Shown: positions 1-8,899, counted from the stretch's first letter. The stretch is 64,000 nt of DNA from Nakamurella leprariae (GCF_016918035.1 NZ_JAERWK010000006.1:1-64000); one strand, 5' to 3'. Numbers and translations are program-made. Notes: generated by a model from the letters alone, not told the origin.

Positions 1-54
1 ACGCGCTGGTTGTTGGCGCGGTTGGCGACTGGTGCGATATGACCCCGACGACGG

Positions 55-87
55 AGGGGTGGCCACGCGCTCGGCGTGGCCACCCCT
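55..87 (-). terminator. Hairpin terminator of the first small gene
   Basis: A perfect 14-bp inverted repeat (arms 55-68 and 74-87, 5-nt loop) begins 17 bases past the stop codon of the minus-strand gene ending at 104. The stem is GC-rich, as in actinobacterial terminators that lack a long U tract. Confidence 0.75.
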
Positions 88-103
88 TCGGGAACAGGTG
101 AGA

Positions 104-316
104 TCAGACGACCTTGGCCTGCCACATCGAGATGTCCAGGACCTCGTGGTCGTTGCGACGCTGCGGGGTGGTGCCCAGCTCGAGGCGCATCGCGGACGGG
201 GCGAACGCAGCCAGCTCGGCGGCCTGCTGCCGGCGGGCCAGCTTGGTGGCGCGACGGTCGACGCGGGCCGCGTGCGCCTGGGCCAGACGGGCGGTGTGGC
301 TCTCGGTGCTGCGCAT
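104..316 (-). CDS. Small basic protein, 70 aa, paralogue of the gene at 849-1064
   Basis: Unrecognised small protein, rich in Arg and Ala in its first half and ending in a short acidic/hydrophobic segment. The ATG at 316 was chosen over the longer open frame because a GGAGG ribosome site (323-327) lies just upstream. It aligns along its whole length with the next gene: both have a basic AxRxxRxAxxxxR core, a central xELAxF motif followed by RLE, and a tail of the pattern RxxDEVxLDI. No signal peptide or membrane segment is seen. It is monocistronic, with its own terminator at 55-87. Function is unknown; the paired paralogue suggests a small family, possibly stress or regulatory proteins, but that is a guess. 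Confidence 0.75.
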   Translation of the reverse strand: MRSTESHTARLAQAHAARVDRRATKLARRQQAAELAAFAPSAMRLELGTTPQRRNDHEVLDISMWQAKVV

Positions 317-848
317 GGTGTTCCTCCGGTGAGTTGAGCGGCGGAGGCTGCGCCTTTGCGGTCCCGCGTCTGCGAGCAACTGGCTCGTCGCTCTCTGCCA
401 ACAATGATGCGCCGAGAACGATCAGGTTGCGAACGGGAACGGCATGATCCAGGCCACTGTGACTCACGCAATGCGTGGTGTTGCCGCCACCACAATGACC
501 AGGTTAGAGGCCTGCGGCGAACGCCCGGTCGGTCGAGATGCTGCTCTCCGAAATGGATCTCGACTCCCCTGGTTTCCGGTGCCGGATCACTGGCTTCGAT
601 GCTCCATTCCGGCCGGGCGCGAGCGGTGCGCCATTCGGTGAATGGCGCGCGCTCCTGGCGTCCAATTGTCCAGCCGATCAGAACGCAACGGTGGGCCAGG
701 TCACCGGCATTGCGATGCAGACCACACGCCGATGAGGGTCTGCCCCGCGTCCTCACGACCCGAAGACGACACCGGGCCGGCCCGCTGGTGCGGACCGGCC
801 CGGTGCACGGACGGCGCTGCTGTTCGGCCGCCCGTTGGTTGCTCAGGA
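317..848. other. Intergenic region with a 9-bp hairpin
   Basis: These 532 bases between the two small paralogues hold no convincing gene. The right end has the terminator of the second gene. A perfect inverted repeat with a 3-nt loop lies at 628-648 (arms 628-636 and 640-648), too far from either start to be called an operator. The promoter of the first gene must lie here, but no clear -35/-10 pair is visible. Confidence 0.5.
771..804 (-). terminator. Hairpin terminator of the second small gene
   Basis: A 10-bp GC stem (771-780 with 795-804) is extended, after one mismatch, by 4 bp (782-785 with 790-793) around a TGGT loop. It lies 44 bases after the stop codon of the gene ending at 849. Confidence 0.7.
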
Positions 849-1064
849 TCAGGCAGCGCGGGAGGCCTGGCGAGCCAGGATGTCGAGGATGACCTCGTCC
901 TGGTGACGCTCGGCGATGGTCATGATCTCCAACCGCTGCGCCGGGGTGTCGAAGCTGGCCAGCTCGGCGACCAGCTTGCGGTGGGCGACCCGGGCGGCCT
1001 TGCGGTCGGCGCGGACCGCGAACAGGCGGCCCAGCTTGGTCTGGGTGACGGTGCTCTGCTGCAT
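849..1064 (-). CDS. Small basic protein, 71 aa, paralogue of the gene at 104-316
   Basis: Unrecognised small protein, homologous by eye to the preceding gene. It has an N-terminal basic segment, a central LVAELASF block, then RLEIMTIAERHQDEVILDIL near the C-terminus. The ATG at 1064 has a GGAGG site at 1072-1076. It carries its own GC-rich terminator at 771-804, so the two paralogues are separate same-strand transcription units and not an operon. No transmembrane helix or secretion signal is visible. Function is unknown. Confidence 0.75.
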   Translation of the reverse strand: MQQSTVTQTKLGRLFAVRADRKAARVAHRKLVAELASFDTPAQRLEIMTIAERHQDEVILDILARQASRAA

Positions 1065-1514
1065 GGTGGTACCTCCGATGAGTTCGTCGACGGATGCGCG
1101 CCGTTGCACTCACGTTCTTGCTTCGGTCAGCGACCGGATCGTCGCTTCCCGCTACCTATGATGCCTGACCGGACGATCGGTTGCGATCGATCCCGAGTGT
1201 TTCTGTTCGGATGTGACCTAATCGATTCAGCGGCGCTGAGCTGGGGTGGCCGCGGTCACAGCTGCTGCCTCGCGTCCCTGGCACGGGCGCGGCGCGAGAC
1301 CCCTGTCAGGAGATGTTCGACTGCCGTTGGGGTTGCACCGGCTTCCCCAGCCGCGTGAAGTTCTGCGCCAGGCTGGAGAGTTCCGACCCTGTGCGGCGAC
1401 CTCCTCCCCGGGTTGACCGGGGTCGGACCCACCAGCGCGGGGGCCGAGCCGTTCCGGCGGGGTCGGACGTCGGTGTCCCGCGAGCGGCCCGGCGATGACG
1501 GGGCGAACGCTCGG
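1065..1514. other. Intergenic region without a recognisable gene
   Basis: About 450 bases. The left part is the leader and promoter zone of the small gene at 849-1064. Around 1415-1470 it carries GGGTCGGACCCACCA-like segments resembling the repeat at 2843-3021. No coding potential was recognised. Confidence 0.45.
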
Positions 1515-2495
1515 TCAGCGGCGGGCCAGGCTCTCGATCCGGAGCGGCGGCGTCACGTGCACGGTGCCGGTCACTGCGCCCGCCGCCAGCATCCGCCGGC
1601 CCCGCTCCCAGGCCTCCTCGACCCGGGCCAGGACGAGGTCGGGGTGGCTCAGTTCCTTCCAGACGAAGCGGACCACGGTGAACCCGGCGCTGCGGAGCGC
1701 GTCCTCACGTTCCTTCTCCCGGACCAGTACGGTGCTGTCCCATCGGTCGCCGACCCGGTACTTGCTGTGCCCGTCGAACTCGACCAGGGTCGCGACATCG
1801 ACGTAGGCAAGATCGACGCGGCCGAGGAACACGCCTGCAGCGCTCCGGATCTCGGTCTGCAACTCGGGCACGGGCCAGCCCGGTGGGGAGAGCATCAGGC
1901 GGAGCCGGGACTCCCCCGGGCTCTCGCTGCGGCCGTCCACGGCGGCCAGTGCGCGCCGCGCGGACGGCGTGCCAGGACGGACCCGTCCACGGTGGAGGAC
2001 GGCCAGCACCTCGGCGGGCGTCGTCAATCGGTCGCGCAGGGCGTGATCGGCCGCCATCACGACGGCCTCGCGGCGGGTGCTCCGAGCCAGGTCGACCAGC
2101 GTGCGGGCGACTGAGGTGATCCGGAGTCCATCGGTCCCGATGACGTCGCCGTCATCGAGCTGCGCGGCGTGGCGGACGAACGCCGATGTCCGCCGACCGC
2201 CCCAGTGCGGCGGAACCGTGAGGTGGACCGCCCCCAGCTCCGAACGACCCAGCGGCAGTCCGTGCAGAGCCGCGGCGGACGCGTGGGACACCACGCCGGT
2301 CGGTGCCTTGAGCGCACGTGCCACCACCCGGTCGCGGTAGTCGGCGATCGGGTCCGTCTCGGCCACCGTCCGGAAGACGCCGCCGGCGAGCCGGACCAGC
2401 TCACCGGACCGCACGCGGCGGCTGAGCTCGGCCGGAGTGTGGCCGGCGTCGAGCAGCGCGCGGCGGGTGAGCAGCGGACGGGCGGCGGTGGTCAT
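1515..2495 (-). CDS. AbiEi-type winged-helix / DUF559 nuclease-like protein
   Basis: A 326-residue two-part protein. The N-terminal 80 residues (LLTRRALLDAGHTPAELSRR, then LVRLAGGVFRT) match the winged-helix type IV toxin-antitoxin AbiEi antitoxin family common in actinobacteria. The C-terminal 110 residues look like DUF559, a PD-(D/E)XK/Vsr-like domain: an RVDLAY strand, then LVEFDGHSKY, then a helix and GFTVVRF. The canonical nuclease lysine is not obvious. The start at 2495 is the ATG at the beginning of the homologous region; an upstream in-frame ATG exists at 2555. No AbiEii toxin partner is adjacent, so this is a solitary member, perhaps a DNA-binding or DNA-modifying protein. Family assignment is fairly firm, function is not. 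Confidence 0.75.
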   Translation of the reverse strand: MTTAARPLLTRRALLDAGHTPAELSRRVRSGELVRLAGGVFRTVAETDPIADYRDRVVARALKAPTGVVSHASAAALHGLPLGRSELGAVHLTVPPHWGGRRTSAFVRHAAQLDDGDVIGTDGLRITSVARTLVDLARSTRREAVVMAADHALRDRLTTPAEVLAVLHRGRVRPGTPSARRALAAVDGRSESPGESRLRLMLSPPGWPVPELQTEIRSAAGVFLGRVDLAYVDVATLVEFDGHSKYRVGDRWDSTVLVREKEREDALRSAGFTVVRFVWKELSHPDLVLARVEEAWERGRRMLAAGAVTGTVHVTPPLRIESLARR

Positions 2496-2842
2496 GAGCG
2501 CGACCCTGCTCGTGCTCCCGTCGTCGGACCAGGGGTCAGCGGACGCTGTGGACAACTCGACCGGTGTGGACGGCTGTCAGCGCAGCTCCTCGGCGAGCGC
2601 CACGATGATGTCGTCCGGGCCGCGCAGACAGCAGAGCCGGTTGAACGGGCCAGGATGACCTGGCCAGCCGGGCGGTGTTCCGCTTCGCGGGTGGCGACCG
2701 GACGCCGCTCACCCTCGCCCGAGGCCAGGACATCGTCGAAGCGATCGAGCGGGTCTACTGCTCCTGACACCGTCGTCGAGGGACGCCGAACGCGCCCGCA
2801 CCCGGGCCCTGCACGACGACGTCCGACCCCGGCCGACAACGC

Positions 2843-2890
2843 CCGACCCCGAACATCCAGGGCCGAACCCACCACCCAAGGGTCGGACCC
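2843..2890. repeat. 48-bp intergenic repeat, copy 1
   Basis: This 48-base unit starts CCGACCCCGAACA and ends AGGGTCGGACCC. It recurs at 2974-3021 with three mismatches. Its ends (CCGACCC and GGTCGG) are partly complementary, so it could fold. Confidence 0.7.
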
Positions 2891-2973
2891 ACCACCTCAG
2901 GGCCGGAGTCGCCGGGTCAGGCGCAAGCCCCGCTCCCCCCGCCACACCGAACTCCGATCCCGCATGACCAGGT

Positions 2974-3021
2974 CCGACCCCGAACAACCAGGGCCGAACC
3001 CACCACCGCAGGGTCGGACCC
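2974..3021. repeat. 48-bp intergenic repeat, copy 2
   Basis: Second copy of the 48-base unit, 131 bases downstream of the first and in the same orientation, differing at three positions. Confidence 0.7.
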
Positions 3022-3045
3022 GACCGACCCGCCCTGGGCCGGAGC

Positions 3046-3870
3046 TCACCGCGCCCGGGACAGCACGTCCTGCGCGCTCCGCACCACGGCGGCGTCGATG
3101 AAGGCGCCCCCGGCGGTCACGGCCACGCCGCCCGACGCCGCTTCCCAGGCCTGCAGCACGGCGGTGGCGTCGGCCACCTCGGCGTCGGACGGGGTGAACG
3201 TCTCGTTGATCACCGGCAGCTGCCGCGGGGTGAGGGCGGTGCGGGCCCGGAAGCCCTGCCGGGCCAGGGCCCGGGTGCTGGCCACCAGGAGGTCCGGGTC
3301 ACCGAGGTCGGTGAGCACCGGGCCGATCGGTCGGGTCAGCCCGACCACCGCGGACGCCAGCACGATCTGGCCGCGGGCCCAGGCCATCTCGGTGCGCTCG
3401 CGGTCCGGGATGAGACCCAGCTCGGCGGCCAGGTCGGCTTCACCGACGCCGAGACGGATCACCCGTGGCGCGCTCGCCACCTGCGTGGCCAGGGCCAGTC
3501 CACGGGCCGATTCGATGATCGCGATGACCCGGGCGCCCGACCCGGCCGCGCCCAGCCACCGGTCGACCTGGGCCAGCAGTTCGGGCTCGGCCTTGGGCAC
3601 CACCACCCCGGTCAGCGCCGGCATCACCACCGCCGGGAGGTCATCGGTGACACTGTCGGCGTTGATCCGCACCCACCGCTCGACATCATCACTGTCGGAG
3701 ACAGTGTCGAGCGAGGCCCTGACCGCGTCGCGGGCGAGCGGTTTGCCCGCCCGCGACACGGCGTCCTCCAAGTCCAGGATCAGCGCATCCGCCCCCGACC
3801 GCGCAGCCTTGGCCAGCTTGTCCGGCTGGTCGCCCGGGACGTACAGGTAGCTGCGCGGGATCCTGCTCAT
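3046..3870 (-). CDS. HpcH/HpaI aldolase / CitE-like CoA-ester lyase
   Basis: 274 residues of the CitE/malyl-CoA lyase TIM-barrel family, which cleave or form C-C bonds in beta-hydroxyacyl-CoA esters such as citryl-, malyl- or citramalyl-CoA. Visible family features are the N-terminal YVPGD with DALILDLEDAV (the acidic pair is typical), the VVVPKAE strand, AIIESARGL with the conserved Glu of the Mg site, and LGVGEADLAAELG. The length is usual for single-domain members. It is the last gene of the minus-strand catabolic operon, 7 bases after the amidohydrolase. With the class III CoA-transferase upstream, it probably performs the final cleavage to small acyl-CoA units. The exact CoA ester is not predictable. 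Confidence 0.85.
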   Translation of the reverse strand: MSRIPRSYLYVPGDQPDKLAKAARSGADALILDLEDAVSRAGKPLARDAVRASLDTVSDSDDVERWVRINADSVTDDLPAVVMPALTGVVVPKAEPELLAQVDRWLGAAGSGARVIAIIESARGLALATQVASAPRVIRLGVGEADLAAELGLIPDRERTEMAWARGQIVLASAVVGLTRPIGPVLTDLGDPDLLVASTRALARQGFRARTALTPRQLPVINETFTPSDAEVADATAVLQAWEAASGGVAVTAGGAFIDAAVVRSAQDVLSRAR

Positions 3871-3877
3871 CGGCCGC

Positions 3878-5344
3878 TCAGCGCCCGGTCGGCCGCGACA
3901 GGTACTTGCCGGTCGGCTCGCCGGTGACCTTGCCGGAGTCCAGCACCCGGGTGCCGCGCAGGAAGGTGTCGGTCACCTTGGCCGACAGCTCGATGCCCTC
4001 GAACGGCGTGTACTCCTGCGTCGACTCGGAGTCGGCCGCGTGGATGGTCCAGGTCGCGTCCGGGTCGACCAGGGCGATGTCTGCGTCGTATCCGACGTCC
4101 AGCAGGCCCTTGGTGCGCAGGCCGAACCGCTGCGCCGGCGCCCAGGCCAGCATCCGCGCCACCGCACCGACGTCGAGCCCGCGGCGGCTGCCCTCGCTGA
4201 CGAGCGCGGGCAGCAGGTACTCGGCTCCGCCGAAGCCGGACTTGGCCACGAACACGTTGTCCCGCGGCTCGCCGAACTTCTGCTCGTCGCGGCAGCAGGC
4301 GTGGTCACTGACCACCCAGTCGACCTCGCCGGCCATCACGTGCTCCCACAGTGCCTCGACGTCGTCCCGGGGACGGATCGGCGGGTTGACCTTGCCGCCG
4401 ATGCCCGAGGCGGTGTCGATGTCGGTCACCAGGTGCCCGATGGTCACTTCGCGCCGGAAGTCGACGTGCGGGAACGCCGTCTTCATCCGCAGCGCGGCGT
4501 CCATGGCCTTGGCCGACGACAGGTGCAGCAGGTTGATGGTGGGCAGCTCGGTCTCGTGGGCCAGGTACGAGGCGATCGAGACGGCCAGGCCCTCCGAGTG
4601 CGGCGGCCGGGAGGCGCTGTAGGCGGCCAGCCCGGACAGCTCGCCGGCCTCCTCCACCATCTTGGTGTAGGCGGTCATGATCTCGGCGGTCTCGCAGTGC
4701 AGCGACAGCGAGATCTCGTCGGCCAGCTCGGGGAACTGCTGGCGGGCGTCCTGGATGCCGCGCATGACGAACTCGAAGTGCGCCAGGTCGTACCGCTCGT
4801 CGGCCGGGATCATCAGGAACGAGTTCTGGTCGGCCGAGCGGCCGTGCAGGCCGTGCGAGCCGTAGAACATGAAGATCTTGAAGCTGGTGACGCCGTGCTC
4901 GCTGATCAGCGACGGGATCTCGCGGATGTGCTCCTTGGACATCGGCGCCAGGTGGAACGCGTAGTCCACGTAGGCCTTGTCGGCCGAGGCGGCCAGCACC
5001 TCGGGGAACACCTCGGCGTACGGGCCGCCCTTGTTCAGGTAGTACTGACCGGTCCGCATGTAGGTGATCGCCGTGGTGACGCCGCCCTGGGCGCAGGCCC
5101 GGCTCTCGGTGCTGGTGTCGACGTCCAGCGGGTTGTAGATGCCCCAGTGCTGGTGGGCGTCGACCACTCCCGGGAACGCCAGCTTGCCGCCGCCGTCGAC
5201 GACCTGCGTGCCCTCCTCGACCGGCAGATCGGCACCGATGGCCGAGATCCGGCCGTCCGTCACGGCGATGTCGGCGGTCTCGGCCTCGGTCCGGTCGTGA
5301 CGGACGATCCGGACGTTCTTGATGATGAGATCAGCGTGCGGCAT
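3878..5344 (-). CDS. Cyclic amidohydrolase (hydantoinase / dihydroorotase / allantoinase family)
   Basis: A 488-residue metal-dependent amidohydrolase of the cyclic amidase group that hydrolyses amide bonds in rings such as hydantoins, dihydropyrimidines, allantoin or lactams. The metal ligands are visible: H64-x-H66 in VDAHQHWG, the carbamylated-lysine candidate K156 in TSFKIFMF, H216 (LSLHCE), H274 (LLHLSSAKAMD) and D347 (VVSDHAC). It starts at the ATG at 5344 with a GAGGGAG ribosome site and overlaps the 3' end of the upstream MmgE/PrpD gene by 14 bases. In the operon it is the likely ring-opening step after hydroxylation and reduction. The GIYNPLDVDTSTES stretch after the HxH motif differs from typical D-hydantoinases, so the substrate may be unusual. 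Confidence 0.85.
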   Translation of the reverse strand: MPHADLIIKNVRIVRHDRTEAETADIAVTDGRISAIGADLPVEEGTQVVDGGGKLAFPGVVDAHQHWGIYNPLDVDTSTESRACAQGGVTTAITYMRTGQYYLNKGGPYAEVFPEVLAASADKAYVDYAFHLAPMSKEHIREIPSLISEHGVTSFKIFMFYGSHGLHGRSADQNSFLMIPADERYDLAHFEFVMRGIQDARQQFPELADEISLSLHCETAEIMTAYTKMVEEAGELSGLAAYSASRPPHSEGLAVSIASYLAHETELPTINLLHLSSAKAMDAALRMKTAFPHVDFRREVTIGHLVTDIDTASGIGGKVNPPIRPRDDVEALWEHVMAGEVDWVVSDHACCRDEQKFGEPRDNVFVAKSGFGGAEYLLPALVSEGSRRGLDVGAVARMLAWAPAQRFGLRTKGLLDVGYDADIALVDPDATWTIHAADSESTQEYTPFEGIELSAKVTDTFLRGTRVLDSGKVTGEPTGKYLSRPTGR

Positions 5345-6815
5345 GGAGCTCTCCCTCGTGGATGGGTGCCGGGGCCGGTCCGGTCCCGATGGCGGCCAGC
5401 GGCCGCAGGATCGCCCGGACATCCGGGAGCTGATCCATTCGCAGTGCAGCGGACCGGATCTCACCGGCCACCTCGGGCGCCAACATCGCGCCCACGTTCA
5501 TGTCGAACTTGATGCCCAGCTCCTCGTCATTGAGCGGGCGTTCCGGACCGCCGCGGTTGGCCAGCACCTCGGCGTGCCACTCGCGGCCGGCGGTGTCGAC
5601 CGCGTCGACCACGGCCGGGAACTGGAACGGATAGATGGCGTCGCACTGCTCGCTCGGCTCGATGTCCACCTTGGCCATGAGCTCACGCCGCCAGGGATCC
5701 TGGGCCAGCTCGTCGGTGAAGTCGCCGAGGCCGAGCCCCAGTCCCCCACCGCCGCCGATCAGACCGGCGATCACCGCGAACGGGCCGCTGAACTGGGCCT
5801 GGTAGCCGGTCACCGGCGCCCGCTTGATCTCGATCGGCTGACCGATGGTGCGGATCACCGAACTCGGCACCCGGACGGTGATGTGGTCGAGATCCTCTGC
5901 CCGCAGGCCCTGCTCGCGCAGGTCCATTCCGGCGTCGATGGCGGCGTGCAGGAAGTGGTTGGCCGGGTACGGCTTGAAGAAGATGCCCGGCACGGCCCAG
6001 GTCTCGCCGAGGCCCTCCAGCAACGGCGCCAGGTCGGCCTCCTCGCGCAGGAACGCCCGCAGGAACCCGAATCGGCCCTCGATGGCCGTGGGCGGCCCGG
6101 TGAAGCCCCGGCGCACCAGCTGTGCCGCGGTGACGGCCGAGTGCGCGGCCCATCCGCAGTGCAGTCGCTTCACGGTGCCTCCGGTGCGGTTGGCCTCGAT
6201 GATGCCGGCGGCCATCGACGCGGCCACGCCGATCGCGTGCTGCACGCCGTCGGCGCCGAGCCCGAGCAACAGCGCGGCGGACGCCGCCGCCCCGACCGCC
6301 CCGCAGATCGAGGTGGCGTGCTGGCCGTGCTCGAAGAACACCGAATTGGCCAGATCGGTGTTGTAGCCGGCCATCCCGAGCCGGACCGCGACCTCCAGGC
6401 CGACGGCGATGGCAGCCACCGTGTCGGCCCCGGATGCACCGGCGGCCTCGGCCGCGGCCAGGGCGGCCGGGACCACCGAGGCGCTGGGGTGCAGCACGGA
6501 GGGCAGGTGGGTGTCGTCGAAGTCCAGCGAATGGGCCAGCACGCCGTTCAAGAACGCGGCCTGCGCGGCCGGGACCCGCTCGGCCAGGCCGATCGCGGTG
6601 GCCTCGGGCCGGCCACCGGCGTCAGACACGAACTCCGCGGCCGCCACGCTGGTCGGCAGCTCGAGCGCCCCGACACACAGGCCGAGCACGTCGACCACCC
6701 GGCGCCGCACGCTCGCGGCCACGTCCTCCGGGATGCCGCCCGCCAGCGCGTCCGCCGCGAAGACCCCGAAGCGCACGGCCACGGCATCCGGGGCCGAGCC
6801 GTCCACATCAGCCAC
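5331..6815 (-). CDS. MmgE/PrpD family protein (first copy)
   Basis: 494 residues of the MmgE/PrpD fold, which includes 2-methylcitrate dehydratase, iminodisuccinate epimerase and cis-aconitate decarboxylase. Recognisable are the N-terminal helix VRRRVVDVLGLCVGALEL, the HSLDFDDTH segment, HPSASVVPAALA, EGRFGF, and FKPYPANHFLHAAIDA in the C-terminal lid domain. A GTG at 6815 was taken as start because it lies at the junction with the upstream cyclase (8-base overlap) and the open frame above it has no homology; GTG at 6806 is an alternative. It sits between the cyclase and the amidohydrolase. It is probably a dehydratase or isomerase acting on a di- or tricarboxylate intermediate. Confidence 0.82.
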   Translation of the reverse strand: MADVDGSAPDAVAVRFGVFAADALAGGIPEDVAASVRRRVVDVLGLCVGALELPTSVAAAEFVSDAGGRPEATAIGLAERVPAAQAAFLNGVLAHSLDFDDTHLPSVLHPSASVVPAALAAAEAAGASGADTVAAIAVGLEVAVRLGMAGYNTDLANSVFFEHGQHATSICGAVGAAASAALLLGLGADGVQHAIGVAASMAAGIIEANRTGGTVKRLHCGWAAHSAVTAAQLVRRGFTGPPTAIEGRFGFLRAFLREEADLAPLLEGLGETWAVPGIFFKPYPANHFLHAAIDAGMDLREQGLRAEDLDHITVRVPSSVIRTIGQPIEIKRAPVTGYQAQFSGPFAVIAGLIGGGGGLGLGLGDFTDELAQDPWRRELMAKVDIEPSEQCDAIYPFQFPAVVDAVDTAGREWHAEVLANRGGPERPLNDEELGIKFDMNVGAMLAPEVAGEIRSAALRMDQLPDVRAILRPLAAIGTGPAPAPIHEGELHAAR

Positions 6816-7659
6816 GGCCGACCACCGCCAGCGGCCGGACCGGAGAGCCGGTGGCCCCGAAGATCGGCAGCGGCGAGAGCACGAACAGGAACTCGCGGAC
6901 GTCGGCCGCGGCGAGACCCTCGAGGTCCATCGCCTCGATGATGTAGACGCCGCGCTCCACCAGCAGCACCCGGTGCGCCGGCAACGTGGCATGCCCCTGA
7001 CCGGGGCGCAGGCACTCGAAGGCGATGGTGTCGGCACCGGCGGCGTGCACGCCACGGTCGGCGAGCCAGTGCGCTCCGGCCTCGGACACGCCGGGCACAC
7101 CCGTCTGCGCTCCGACGTACGGTGCGCCGCTGTCGAAGTGGACGCCCCAGCCGCTGCGGACGAGTATCACGTCACCGGACCGGATCGGCGCGGGCAACCG
7201 GCGTTCGGCCTCGTCCAGGTGCTCCGGCGTGAACTCGAACCCGCCCTCGGCCGGCCCGTCCAGGCCCAGCACGGCGGGCAGATCCAGCAGCACCCCGCGC
7301 CGCACCATCGGCTGGATGGTGTGCACGCCCAACTCGGTGTACCGGCCGCCGACGCCGGCCTGGATCGCGTCGCTGCCGTCGAGCAGATGACAGTCCTGGG
7401 AGACGTGGGCGAACGCGTCGATGTGGGTCCCCACGTGAGTACCCATGGAGATGATGTCGTTGGCGGCCGAACCGCCGTCGTGGCGGACCATGTCGCCGTG
7501 TCGCCGGGGCAGCGCATGCCAGAAGGCCGGATGGTTCGGTGACTGCGGCATCCCGATCCGCAGCTGCCGGCCGAGGTCGTGGATGGTCACGTCCTCGGCG
7601 GCGAACCGCAGCAGATCCGCGGTGGTCGGCGGAGCGCCGACCTGGTCGGTGACGGGCAT
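6808..7659 (-). CDS. Cyclase family / kynurenine formamidase-like metal hydrolase
   Basis: A 283-residue member of the cyclase family (Pfam PF04199), which includes bacterial kynurenine formamidase and isatin hydrolase. The signature HxGTHxDxxxH is intact: H75-x-G-T-H79-x-D81-x3-H85, the Zn/Mn ligands of the family. Other family blocks are DVILVRSGWG and the C-terminal GATGSPVRPLAVV. The family hydrolyses N-formyl or cyclic amide bonds, so the enzyme could open a lactam ring or remove a formyl group in the pathway. It overlaps the following MmgE/PrpD gene and lies 34 bases after the CoA-transferase. Confidence 0.85.
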   Translation of the reverse strand: MPVTDQVGAPPTTADLLRFAAEDVTIHDLGRQLRIGMPQSPNHPAFWHALPRRHGDMVRHDGGSAANDIISMGTHVGTHIDAFAHVSQDCHLLDGSDAIQAGVGGRYTELGVHTIQPMVRRGVLLDLPAVLGLDGPAEGGFEFTPEHLDEAERRLPAPIRSGDVILVRSGWGVHFDSGAPYVGAQTGVPGVSEAGAHWLADRGVHAAGADTIAFECLRPGQGHATLPAHRVLLVERGVYIIEAMDLEGLAAADVREFLFVLSPLPIFGATGSPVRPLAVVGRG

Positions 7660-7693
7660 CGATCCTCTTCCTCGTTCAGGCGGCTCAGGCGGC

Positions 7694-8899
7694 TCAAGCG
7701 ACGATGCGCCGGGCTCGCAGCTCGGCGACCGTTTCGGCCGAGCACCGCAGTTCGTCGATCAGGATCCGGTCGGTGTCCGCACCCAGCGGGCGCCCCGGGA
7801 ACCGGATCGAGCCGGGATGGTGCTGGGCACGCCACAGCACGTTGTGCTGCAGCAGCTCGCCGAAGTCCTCGTCGGGCACCGGCACCAGCATCTCGGTCGA
7901 CCGGACGTGCTCGTCCTCGACGAGGTCCTGGGCCGTGTAGATCGGGGCGACCGCAGCGCCGACCCGTTCGAACTCGGCCAGCACCTCGGCCCGGTCCCGC
8001 TCCGCGATCCAGGACCCGACCATGTCGTCCAGCAGGTCGGCGTGCGCCGCGCGCTCCCGGCCGCTGCGGAACCACGGCTCGGTGATGACCTCCGGATGGC
8101 CGACCAACTCCAGCACACGCTCGGCGATGGACTGGGCGCTGGTCGAGACCGCCACCCAGTGACCGTCCTTGGTCCGGTAGGTGTTGCGCGGCGCATTGTT
8201 GGTCGACCGGTTGCCGTGCCGCATGCCGATCTCGCCGGTCTGCGCGTACGCCATCGGGCCGGGACCCACCGCGGTGGCGATCGGCTCGAGCAGGTTCACG
8301 TCGATGATGTCGCCCCGACCGGTGGTCGTCCGGGCCAGCAGCGCGGCGAGCGTGGCGGTGGCCGCGGTCATCCCGGCGATGCTGTCGGCCAGGCCGAACG
8401 CGGGCAGCGTCGGCGGCCCGTCCGCCTCCCCGGTCAGGTGCGCGAAGCCGCTCATCGCCTCGGCCAGCGTGCCGAAACCGGCCCGGGCCGCGTACGGACC
8501 CCGCTGCCCGAACCCGGTGACGCGCACCAGGATCAGCCGTGGGTTGACCTCGTGCAGTCGTTCGGGCGCCAGACCCCAGCGCTCGAACGTGCCGGGGCGG
8601 AAGTTCTCCACGACGACGTCCGCGGTGGCGGCCAGGCGCAGGAACAGCTCTGCACCCTCGGGCTTGCCGAGATCCAGCGCCAGCGTCCGCTTGTTGCGCG
8701 AGACCTCCTTCCACCACAGCGCGATGCCGTCCGCGACCGGGCCGTGGCCGCGCATGCCGTCACCCTTGACCGGGTGCTCGATCTTGATGACGTCGGCGCC
8801 CTGGTCACCGAGGATCTGACAGGCCAGGGGGCCGGCGAGGATCGTCGATGCGTCGAGGACCCGCAGGCCCGTCAACGGTCCGTCCTGCACTGACTCCAC
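7694..8899 (-). CDS. Class III CoA-transferase (CaiB/BaiF family)
   Basis: 401 residues. Transfers CoA between an acyl-CoA and a free carboxylic acid without a ping-pong enzyme-CoA thioester of the class I type. The sequence has the typical N-terminus LTGLRVLDASTILAGP, the GADVIKIEHP strand, the KRTLALDL block, NFRPGTFERWGL, and the catalytic aspartate in GLADSIAGM. The ATG at 8899 follows a separate candidate promoter with two direct repeats at 8902-8939. This gene may therefore start a sub-transcript for the lower pathway (CoA-transferase, cyclase, PrpD, amidohydrolase, lyase). It probably activates the ring-opened acid. Confidence 0.88.
   Translation of the reverse strand: MESVQDGPLTGLRVLDASTILAGPLACQILGDQGADVIKIEHPVKGDGMRGHGPVADGIALWWKEVSRNKRTLALDLGKPEGAELFLRLAATADVVVENFRPGTFERWGLAPERLHEVNPRLILVRVTGFGQRGPYAARAGFGTLAEAMSGFAHLTGEADGPPTLPAFGLADSIAGMTAATATLAALLARTTTGRGDIIDVNLLEPIATAVGPGPMAYAQTGEIGMRHGNRSTNNAPRNTYRTKDGHWVAVSTSAQSIAERVLELVGHPEVITEPWFRSGRERAAHADLLDDMVGSWIAERDRAEVLAEFERVGAAVAPIYTAQDLVEDEHVRSTEMLVPVPDEDFGELLQHNVLWRAQHHPGSIRFPGRPLGADTDRILIDELRCSAETVAELRARRIVA

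Larger units (their letters stand above)
2496..3045. other. Intergenic region with a dispersed repeat
   Basis: 550 bases between the AbiEi-like gene and the 3' end of the catabolic operon. No gene was recognised. The section 2843-3021 contains two copies of a 48-bp repeat and further GGTCGGACCC / CCAGGGCCG fragments, giving a locally repetitive C/G-rich stretch. Confidence 0.55.
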
